Shown here in pieces: positions 1 to 4,816 of a stretch of DNA of 5,015 nucleotides; within the stretch, counting starts at the first letter, position 1; each line of letters begins with the position of its first letter. The stretch is from Bryobacteraceae bacterium (GTDB taxonomy: Bacteria; Acidobacteriota; Terriglobia; Bryobacterales; Bryobacteraceae). Both the position numbers and the translations under genes were made by a program. The stretch lies in NCBI GenBank assembly GCA_025350445.1, contig JANXXV010001017.1, forward strand, positions 1 through 5,015. Reading direction: 5' to 3'. The notes under the pieces were generated by a model. The model made no database searches, was not told the origin of the DNA, and saw only the letters and a list, made by a program, of their open reading frames with translations.

Positions 1-284
1 ATTCTGGATTCATGCCGTCTCTTCTGCCGTCTTAGATAATCGTATGCCGCATTTACCGTCAACCGGTAAAGCCACGGTTCAAACACCTCGGCCGTCCGAA
101 GTTGATCCAGGGAAAAGTACAGGCGCAGAAAAACTTCCTGCGCGACATCTTCCACATCCTCAGGACGCCCTATCAACCTGGATATAGTGCCAAGAATCCG
201 CTTCCGGTACGCTAGCACAACCTGATTGAACGCGGCGTCGTTTCCACCACGCGCACTCTCAATCAACTCAAAGTCTACCAGCAT
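1..284 (-). CDS. ECF-type RNA polymerase sigma factor, N-terminal part (cut by window edge)
   Basis: The first 94 codons are in the window; the 3' end lies beyond the left edge. The translation has the sigma-70 region 2 pattern of extracytoplasmic-function sigma factors. The core-binding helix reads EDVEDVAQEVFLRLY (residues 42-56) and is followed by the -10-recognition helix PWLYRLTVNAAYDYLRRQKR (70-89). Region 4, which reads the -35 element, would be off the window. The protein would direct RNA polymerase to a dedicated promoter set, often in response to envelope or stress signals. The start is the first ATG after an in-frame TGA about 27 bases upstream, and no other start codon lies between. 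No convincing Shine-Dalgarno precedes it. It lies downstream of the SYLF-GlsB unit on the same strand but is separated by a terminator, so it is probably transcribed on its own. No anti-sigma gene is visible upstream; one could lie downstream, outside the window. Confidence 0.88.
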   Translation of the reverse strand, partial: MLVDFELIESARGGNDAAFNQVVLAYRKRILGTISRLIGRPEDVEDVAQEVFLRLYFSLDQLRTAEVFEPWLYRLTVNAAYDYLRRQKRRHESR

Positions 285-333
285 GCCATTTTGACAGCTG
301 GCGCTATATCAGAGGGCGCACCAGCAACTAGCT

Positions 334-362
334 AGGTTACAAGGCCTTGATCGAAAAGGCAA
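334..362 (-). promoter_or_regulatory. Candidate promoter for the sigma factor gene
   Basis: On the minus strand TTGCCT (362-357) and TAACCT (339-334) are separated by exactly 17 bases, between the terminator and the sigma-factor ATG. This would give a 5' leader of roughly 45 bases. The -35 half matches the housekeeping consensus in its first three bases, and the -10 half is poor (T, A and final T only). An ECF-type autoregulatory promoter could be used instead, but I see no GGAAC-like -35 element. The call rests mainly on position and spacing. Confidence 0.22.
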
Positions 363-384
363 AACCGGGATCTTCCGCTAGACG

Positions 385-424
385 AAAAAAGCCGCCCGCC
401 GGGGAATCCAACCCGGCAGGCGGC
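385..424 (-). terminator. Intrinsic terminator of the SYLF-GlsB unit
   Basis: Two 13-base arms (391-403 and 412-424) form a very GC-rich hairpin with an 8-base loop. In minus-strand RNA the only imperfect position (397/418) is a U-G wobble, so the stem is fully paired. It is followed by six U residues (from A385-A390). It lies 23 bases past the stop codon of the GlsB-type gene. On the plus strand the hairpin is followed by GGTAAA rather than T residues, so it should work in the minus direction only. Confidence 0.9.
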
Positions 425-446
425 GGTAAAAAAAACAGCCAAATAT

Positions 447-698
447 CTAAACGGCGCGTCGTAGTGCGTGGTAGACGACCAGAAAAACAACGGAACCAAT
501 CACCGCCACCAGAAGACTATAGAGGTTTAATCCAGTTACTCCCACGGCGCCGAAGGCCTGAAATAACCAGCCTCCAACCACCGCTCCGACGATACCAAGT
601 CCAATGTCGACCAAAAATCCTTCTCCAGTATTGTTCACAATCTTGCTGCCAATAAATCCGGCCAGCAGACCCAGAAGAATCCACGCGAGTATCGACAT
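447..698 (-). CDS. GlsB/YeaQ/YmgE family small membrane protein
   Basis: This 83-residue, very hydrophobic protein has three predicted membrane helices (about residues 2-21, 30-50 and 58-78). The first two carry closely spaced glycines (GLLAGFIGSKIV; GLGIVGAVVGGW). The length, helix count and glycine pattern match the transglycosylase-associated (GlsB/YeaQ/YmgE) family of inner-membrane proteins. Members are linked to general stress responses in several bacteria, but their molecular function is not settled and no catalytic residues are known. The ATG is preceded by a strong AAGGAGT site with about 10 bases of spacing. That site is made from the last codons and the stop of the upstream SYLF gene, which points to translational coupling. 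A strong terminator follows directly, so this is the last gene of its unit. Despite the family's older name, nothing here suggests transglycosylase activity. Confidence 0.92.
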   Translation of the reverse strand: MSILAWILLGLLAGFIGSKIVNNTGEGFLVDIGLGIVGAVVGGWLFQAFGAVGVTGLNLYSLLVAVIGSVVFLVVYHALRRAV

Positions 699-705
699 AA
701 CCGGG

Positions 706-1383
706 CTACTCCTTCACTCTCGAATACTTATTTAATTGGGCAATCAACGGACGAGCGGTGGCCGGGATCTTTGTTGTCTTCATCACGATCTGTTGGCTCG
801 TCAAGTCCTTATTGCCGTACAGTTCTTTGTTGCCCTCACCATCCGGGCGAAGCGTGGCTCCGTCTAGCGCGATCCCCGCAAACGCACCGCGTGACCGCGA
901 GTAAGTCAGGATCTCGGCCTGCATCTTGGCGTCGGTGTTAGCCTCTGAACTTCTTCCCACCGGGCCAGCCGCAACTGACGCATCGCCACCCAGAGTGAAC
1001 TTGCTCTCCATCAACTTGGTCGCCCCGCGCTCATTCATCACCAGCATGATGGCGTCTGTTTCAGAACCACCAATCTGGAAGCCGAAGCTGCCGCCTTCTA
1101 CGCGCATTGAGGCGGGCGCCGACCAGCCGACTCCCGAGCCTCGGCGACAGGACATAAAGCCCTTTCCGTACTTGCCGCCAATAATAAAGGCGCCTTTCTT
1201 CAGGCCCGGAACTATCACAATGCAATGTGCCTTCTCAAGCAACTCTTGCGGGATGCCCTTATCGGGGGCTGCCATAATTTCTGAAAGCACGGTGGATGCT
1301 TCTTGAAGACGTTCCTTTGCGCTCTCAGCGTGCAAAACCGAACCTGCACAAATACATAACAATCCAAACTTCGCTATTTTCAC
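706..1383 (-). CDS. Exported SYLF-domain (Ysc84-type) lipid-binding protein
   Basis: This is a 225-residue protein. Residues 1-19 form a signal peptide: Lys2 and Lys5, a hydrophobic stretch FGLLCICAGSVL, and a probable signal peptidase I site after HA. The rest is a SYLF (DUF500) domain, with the characteristic block AEILTYSRSRGAFAGIALDG near the C-terminal third and an earlier glycine-rich stretch (GAFIIGGKYGKGF). Eukaryotic SYLF proteins bind phosphoinositides and actin; bacterial exported members are poorly characterised, with lipid or envelope association the usual inference. The start is chosen as GTG at 1383 because GGAGG (1393-1389) lies five bases before it. The longer reading from GTG at 1395 would place this Shine-Dalgarno inside the coding region and add four acidic/polar residues before the signal peptide. 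The two cysteines in the signal peptide do not form a good lipobox. It is the first gene of a two-gene unit with the GlsB-type gene, 7 bases apart. Confidence 0.93.
   Translation of the reverse strand: MKIAKFGLLCICAGSVLHAESAKERLQEASTVLSEIMAAPDKGIPQELLEKAHCIVIVPGLKKGAFIIGGKYGKGFMSCRRGSGVGWSAPASMRVEGGSFGFQIGGSETDAIMLVMNERGATKLMESKFTLGGDASVAAGPVGRSSEANTDAKMQAEILTYSRSRGAFAGIALDGATLRPDGEGNKELYGNKDLTSQQIVMKTTKIPATARPLIAQLNKYSRVKE
708..715 (-). promoter_or_regulatory. Shine-Dalgarno of the GlsB-type gene, overlapping the SYLF stop codon
   Basis: On the minus strand the sequence GAAGGAGTAG (717-706) contains a near-perfect ribosome binding site. It also encodes the final Lys-Glu and the TAG stop of the SYLF protein. 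The next ATG is at 698. A ribosome finishing the first gene would therefore sit on the initiation site of the second. Confidence 0.8.
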
Positions 1384-1388
1384 AGTTT

Positions 1389-1393
1389 CCTCC
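1389..1393 (-). promoter_or_regulatory. Shine-Dalgarno that decides the SYLF start
   Basis: On the minus strand GGAGG is followed by AAACT and then GTG (1383-1381). The spacing of five bases is suitable for initiation. It argues for the shorter, signal-peptide-first protein rather than the GTG at 1395, which overlaps the site. Confidence 0.75.
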
Positions 1394-1440
1394 ACGGATC
1401 CAAATATGCCGGTGACTCATTCTCCGGCTTCTTTTCGACA

Positions 1441-1483
1441 CCTCAGTTAAAGCAGGTTTGTGGCCATTCTTAAAGCACTGAGG
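1441..1483. repeat. Nested inverted and direct repeats in the divergent promoter region
   Basis: CCTCAGT (1441-1447) and ACTGAGG (1477-1483) form a 7-bp inverted repeat. Inside and overlapping it, TTAAAGCA occurs twice in the same orientation (1447-1454 and 1470-1477), 23 bases apart, about two helical turns. Such an arrangement would suit a regulator binding site or a DNA loop, but no known family is recognised. Confidence 0.35.
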
Positions 1484-1563
1484 AATATGCGCAGATGCGG
1501 GGAACCAACATCATTCCACCGGGAGACAAGGGATTTTTTACTTAACCTGCGCCTCCTCCCGCA

Positions 1564-1579
1564 ACAGAAAGACTTCTGT
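1564..1579. repeat. Short palindromic site ACAGAA-N4-TTCTGT
   Basis: This is a perfect 6-bp inverted repeat with a 4-base spacer, about 85 bases before the first glycosyltransferase start. Its size and symmetry are those of a dimeric repressor operator, but a 6-bp match can arise by chance and no regulator is identified. Confidence 0.3.
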
Positions 1580-1585
1580 CAAGGA

Positions 1586-1613
1586 TGGGCCCGGAGTGTT
1601 GGGCCCGGAGTGT
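1586..1613. repeat. Perfect 14-bp tandem duplication
   Basis: TGGGCCCGGAGTGT is present twice head to tail (1586-1599 and 1600-1613), with no mismatch and no spacer. It lies about 50 bases before the first glycosyltransferase start, so it may be in the 5' leader or promoter. It may be a recent slippage product rather than a functional site. Confidence 0.85.
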
Positions 1614-1663
1614 CTCTAGCCGCCCCTCCGTGCCGGTGATGGGATAAACTTGAATCACGATAC

Positions 1664-2767
1664 GTGTCAAATCAAAGCGTACCCGCAAAAATTACAATTA
1701 ATGCCACTCACCTGGGCCATCGGATCAACGGGATCGGCACGTACATCCTTAACCTGCTGCATCAGTGGACACTCCAACCCAGCAATCTCCGCTTCGAAGT
1801 CTATTTCCATGAACGGGCCCGGCCTCACCTGGCCGCCATCGCCTTTCCTCAAAACTTCCAATTGCATTGGATCGGCTCACGGCTTTTTCCAGATACCGCG
1901 AACCTTCGCCGCCTATTATTCTCAAATTGTCTCGCCATTGCGCGAAGCGCGGGTGTAGTCTTCAATCCGAGTCAACTCGAGATGACCTTCGCCGGGGCCC
2001 GCGCCATTGTCACCGTCCAGGATCTGATTCCAATCCAAATTAAGGATCACTACCAGAAGAAGCAGAATTATTTCTACCGTTTTCTGGTACCGCGCGGACT
2101 TGCCAGAGCCGATGCCATCATCGCTCCCTCCAAAGCCACCCAACAGGCGCTTTGTTCTTACTACCAGGTGCCGCCTGAAAAAGTCACCATCATTCCATAC
2201 GGCGTTCGCAAGATGCCGGACAGCGGCGTCGCGCCTCCCGCCCGAAAGTACATCCTGTTCGCCGGACGAATAGTTCCTTACCGCAATATCAATACACTAA
2301 TCCAGGCGTATCTCAAGATCCAGCACCGTGTCGAAGAGGACCTGATTATCGCCGGCGAAATCTGCTGCGACTTGATAATTCCAGAGTCAAACCACCGCAT
2401 CATCGTACGCGGTTACGTCGATGGCGGCGAGTTAGCCGCGCTTTATCGCGGCGCGTCGGCATTTGTCTTTCCGTCACTGGCGGAAGGCTTCGGTTTGCCG
2501 CCGCTCGAAGCCATGTCGTGCGGGTGCCCGGTAATCACCACCGATGAGGCAAGCCTGCCTGAAGTTTGCCAAAATGCGGCGCTAATAGTCGCCCCGCGAA
2601 GCGCGGACAGCATCGCCGCCGCCCTCACCGAAGTTCTGTCAAACCAGCATCTCCGGGAGCGGCTGATTTGCGAAGGCTTTCGCCGGGTGGCGGATTTGAC
2701 CTGGGAAAAGACCGCAAGCGCTCATCTGCGACTGTTCGAAAAAGTACTCCAACACCGGACGCAATGA
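1664..2767 (+). CDS. Family 4 glycosyltransferase (GT-B fold)
   Basis: This is a retaining GT4-type glycosyltransferase of 367 residues, a normal length for the family. It transfers a sugar from a nucleotide-sugar donor to a growing glycan, probably on the cytoplasmic side of the membrane. The N-terminal domain has the glycine-containing acceptor-side loop (INATHLGHRINGIGTYI, about 12-28) and the VQDLIPI segment (118-124). The C-terminal donor domain has FAGRIVPYRN (199-208), GYVDGGELAALYRGASAFVFPS (from 250), the E-x7-E motif EGFGLPPLE (Glu274, Glu282) and SLPEV (297-301). At the usual phosphate-binding Arg/Lys pair, Arg202 is kept and Arg207 stands at the Lys position. The start is GTG at 1664: an in-frame TGA lies 27 bases upstream and no better start falls between. 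No good Shine-Dalgarno is seen. It is the first gene of a three-gene unit and overlaps the next by four bases. Sugar and linkage specificity cannot be read. Confidence 0.93.
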   Translation: MSNQSVPAKITINATHLGHRINGIGTYILNLLHQWTLQPSNLRFEVYFHERARPHLAAIAFPQNFQLHWIGSRLFPDTANLRRLLFSNCLAIARSAGVVFNPSQLEMTFAGARAIVTVQDLIPIQIKDHYQKKQNYFYRFLVPRGLARADAIIAPSKATQQALCSYYQVPPEKVTIIPYGVRKMPDSGVAPPARKYILFAGRIVPYRNINTLIQAYLKIQHRVEEDLIIAGEICCDLIIPESNHRIIVRGYVDGGELAALYRGASAFVFPSLAEGFGLPPLEAMSCGCPVITTDEASLPEVCQNAALIVAPRSADSIAAALTEVLSNQHLRERLICEGFRRVADLTWEKTASAHLRLFEKVLQHRTQ

Positions 2768-3672
2768 AGAATCCCCCAGCCGGCCGCGTACCCTTTTCGG
2801 TTGTTATCGCCACCACGCATCCCTGGCCCGAGTTGGAGATGACGCTCGACTCGCTGTGGGCACAAATCCAGCAACTGCACGGTGAACTCATCATCGCCGA
2901 CGGAGACGGGCACGGACTGCCCGCCGATTTCGCCACGCGCTTCCCAGGGGCCATCGCCATACACAAACCCGGAGCGTCCATCTTCGCCCTTCGCTCCATC
3001 GCGATGCAGCGCACCCGTGGCGACATCGTCGCCGTCACTGAAGACCACTGCCGTCTGCCGCCGGGCTGGTGCGGCGAGCTTCTCGAAAGCCATCGCAGGC
3101 ACCCCGAAGCCGCCGTAATCTCCGGCTCTGTGGAGAATGGATCGACCGATGCCTTGATCGACTGGGCAAACTTCTTCATTGCCCACGCTCCCATGATGGG
3201 CCCGGTAAAAAATGGCGAATCGAAATCCGTCTCCCTTGCCGGCGCCGCCTTCAAACGGAACGCCCTGCCCCAGCAGATTCCGATGCACGGTGTCATGGAG
3301 ATGCTTTACATCCAGGAACTCAGCCGGCGGGGTGGAAAGCTGTTCAACAGCAGCAAAATCTCTCTCGATCACGTGCAATCCTATGGCTTTTGGAGGACCT
3401 TCGCGATTCACTACCACAACGGCCGGTCCATCGCCGGCTTTCGCAGACTGAAAATGGGACCGTGGCAATTGCTAATGAGAATTGGATCGTGCGCGATTCT
3501 GCCCTTGTTTCTTCTGTATCGTTCGGGATACGGTGTCATCCGGAAACGGCGATTTGTCCCGCAACTACTGCTCAGCTTTCCGTTCATGGCGGCGCTCGCC
3601 ACCTGTCACGCCGCCGGAGAATTGACCGGATACCTCGCGGGGGCAGGTTCGAGCCCCACGCGTCTCTCGTAG
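2764..3672 (+). CDS. Family 2 glycosyltransferase with membrane-associated C-terminus
   Basis: The protein has 302 residues. It begins with the GT-A nucleotide-binding pattern FSVVIATTHPWPELEMTLDS (11-30), then IIADGDG (43-49, Asp46 and Asp48). An acidic VTEDHC segment (91-96) stands at the place of the family's metal-binding DXD. LAGAAFKRNAL (158-168) and an Asp-His followed by HYHNGRS (202-222) complete the catalytic domain. This E-D-H version is seen in a subset of GT2 proteins. Two hydrophobic stretches (about 236-253 and 266-292) suggest membrane anchoring or association. The ATG at 2764 forms an ATGA overlap with the stop of the upstream GT4 gene, indicating translational coupling. The open frame extends upstream to 2566, but that part is inside the GT4 gene, is rich in Arg, Pro and Ser, and has no GT2 features. 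Donor and acceptor are unknown; a role in surface or exported polysaccharide synthesis is inferred from the neighbours. Confidence 0.9.
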   Translation: MKNPPAGRVPFSVVIATTHPWPELEMTLDSLWAQIQQLHGELIIADGDGHGLPADFATRFPGAIAIHKPGASIFALRSIAMQRTRGDIVAVTEDHCRLPPGWCGELLESHRRHPEAAVISGSVENGSTDALIDWANFFIAHAPMMGPVKNGESKSVSLAGAAFKRNALPQQIPMHGVMEMLYIQELSRRGGKLFNSSKISLDHVQSYGFWRTFAIHYHNGRSIAGFRRLKMGPWQLLMRIGSCAILPLFLLYRSGYGVIRKRRFVPQLLLSFPFMAALATCHAAGELTGYLAGAGSSPTRLS

Positions 3673-3688
3673 ACTGAAAGCGCACCTT

Positions 3689-4816
3689 ATGAAAGTCGCC
3701 ATCGATCTAACGGCGCTGATGCCCAAGACTACAGGAATTGACACGTACTTGATGGAGATGGTGCGCAATCTAGCCAATCTCGACCGGAAAAGCCGTTATA
3801 CAATCTTCCTGAACTTTGCAGACCGCAAACGCTTCGATGGCGCACTCGGCGAAAATATCACGGTGCGCGCATTCTGCCCCCGTTTTCGGCCTGCCAGATT
3901 GCTGTTTCAACAAGCAGCGCTTCCGTTCGCATCCGCATTTTCGGGATACGATGTCATCCACTCCCCGTCGTTCCAGATGCCGTGGTGGCGCGGCCGCGCC
4001 CGTCACCTGCTCACCGTGCAGGATATGACTTTCTTCTCCATGCCCGATCTGCACAACCGCCTCCGCGGAGGCCGGCTCTTCCGGAAGATGGTGGGGATGA
4101 GCATTGAGCGGGCCCACATGATCAATGTTCCTTCGGAGACTACCCGCCGCGATCTGCTCCACTGGTTCCCCGGCGTCGACTGCGATGCCGTGCGGGTCAC
4201 GCCGCTGGGAATCAGTCCACGCTTCAGCCCGGCCTCGCCGGTCGAAGCCGCCGCGAACCGGAGGCGCCTGGGGCTGCCGCAGCGCTATATCCTCTACGTG
4301 GGGACCATTGAGCCGCGCAAGAATGTAGATGCGCTGGTAGAGAGCTATGCCCAACTGGTTTCCGAGGGTAAGCTCGACGAACACCTGGTGCTGGCTGGCG
4401 CCCGCGGTTGGGATTGCGAGGGGATACTATGCCGGGTGAAAGCGCCGGACCTGCGGGATCGCGTTCATCTTACCGGATATGTTTCCGATCACGAGCTTCC
4501 CTGGCTGTATCGAGGGGCCTCGATGTTCGTCTATCCGTCGTTGTATGAAGGTTTCGGCCTGCCGCCGCTCGAAGCGATGGCTTGCGGAGTTCCGGTGATT
4601 GCTTCCGCGGTTGCATCGCTCGAAGAAAACCTGCGAGGAGCAGCCGAACTGATCCCGCCATTGGATACCGCCGCACTGTCGCGAGCCATCGAACGCCTGG
4701 CTCGGGATCGGGATTACGGCGACAAATTAATCGGGTTGGGAATCGAGCGCGCCGCCATGTTCCGCTGGGAAGAAACAGCCGGGCGCATTCTCGAATGCTA
4801 CCGCGAACTGGCCTAA
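3689..4816 (+). CDS. Family 4 glycosyltransferase (GT-B fold), second copy type
   Basis: This is a GT4 glycosyltransferase of 375 residues, related to the first gene of the unit but clearly diverged. The N-terminal MKVAIDLTAL...TTGIDTYL (1-21) is the typical opening of this subfamily. It is followed by YDVIHSPSF (87-95), LTVQDMTFF (108-116) and VPSETTRRDL (147-156). The donor domain has ILYVGTIEPRKNVDAL (201-216, Lys211), HLTGYVSDHELPWLYRGASM (from 260), and the E-x7-E motif EGFGLPPLE (Glu287, Glu295). The GTIEPRKN form has Thr in place of Arg at the first phosphate-binding position, common in this branch. The usual SLPE after the motif is SLEE here. The ATG lies 16 bases after the GT2 stop, with only a weak GAAAG site upstream, so it is probably cotranscribed. 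Its TAA overlaps the stop of the convergent oxidoreductase gene. Substrate is unknown; a role as a sequential transferase for the same glycan is inferred. Confidence 0.94.
   Translation: MKVAIDLTALMPKTTGIDTYLMEMVRNLANLDRKSRYTIFLNFADRKRFDGALGENITVRAFCPRFRPARLLFQQAALPFASAFSGYDVIHSPSFQMPWWRGRARHLLTVQDMTFFSMPDLHNRLRGGRLFRKMVGMSIERAHMINVPSETTRRDLLHWFPGVDCDAVRVTPLGISPRFSPASPVEAAANRRRLGLPQRYILYVGTIEPRKNVDALVESYAQLVSEGKLDEHLVLAGARGWDCEGILCRVKAPDLRDRVHLTGYVSDHELPWLYRGASMFVYPSLYEGFGLPPLEAMACGVPVIASAVASLEENLRGAAELIPPLDTAALSRAIERLARDRDYGDKLIGLGIERAAMFRWEETAGRILECYRELA

Larger units (their letters stand above)
1384..1663. other. Divergent intergenic region between the SYLF and glycosyltransferase units
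   Basis: This stretch of 280 bases lies between two divergent start codons, so it must carry promoters for both directions. I see no convincing coding frame, RNA gene or clear -35/-10 pair. TTGTGG (1458-1463) and GAATAT (1483-1488) on the plus strand are 19 bases apart, which is too long to rely on. The small repeats noted separately (1441-1483, 1564-1579, 1586-1613) are the only clear structure. A short inverted repeat, GCCGG/CCGGC (1408-1412 and 1424-1428), lies in the presumed leader of the SYLF mRNA, upstream of its ribosome site. Confidence 0.6.

Noticed and set aside
347..655. Plus-strand open frame over the terminator and the GlsB-type gene
   Set aside because: It runs through the terminator hairpin and antisense to the membrane protein; its Arg/Pro/Lys-rich composition is typical of a shadow.
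926..1306. Plus-strand open frame antisense to the SYLF gene
   Set aside because: The minus-strand SYLF domain explains this sequence; the antisense product has no domain or good start.
1408..1434. GCCGG/CCGGC hairpin followed by a T-rich run on the plus strand
   Set aside because: The stem is only 5 bp with an 11-base loop and no plus-strand gene ends upstream of it, so it is not supported as a terminator.
1461..1477. Sigma-54-like element TGGCCATTCTTAAAGCA
   Set aside because: The GG and GC are separated by 11 bases, not the required 10, and the rest of the consensus is poor.
1407..1639. TGCCGGTGA repeated at 1407-1415 and 1631-1639
   Set aside because: A 9-bp match 224 bases apart near both ends of the intergenic region; too short to claim as an insertion footprint or paired operator.
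2566..2763. Upstream extension of the GT2 reading frame by 66 residues
   Set aside because: It overlaps the GT4 gene entirely, has Arg/Pro/Ser-rich composition without GT2 features, and the ATGA junction at 2764 gives a start that matches the family N-terminus.
2625..3468. Long minus-strand open frames (223 and 248 residues) across the GT2 gene
   Set aside because: They are antisense to a well-supported gene in GC-rich sequence, overlap each other in different frames and show no recognisable domain.
3069..3677. Plus-strand open frame of 202 residues inside the GT2 gene
   Set aside because: It is out of frame with the GT2 protein, very Arg-rich, and has no family features.
3770..4384. Minus-strand open frame of 204 residues across the second GT4 gene
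   Set aside because: Antisense shadow; no domain, no ribosome site, and the plus strand encodes a clear GT4 protein.
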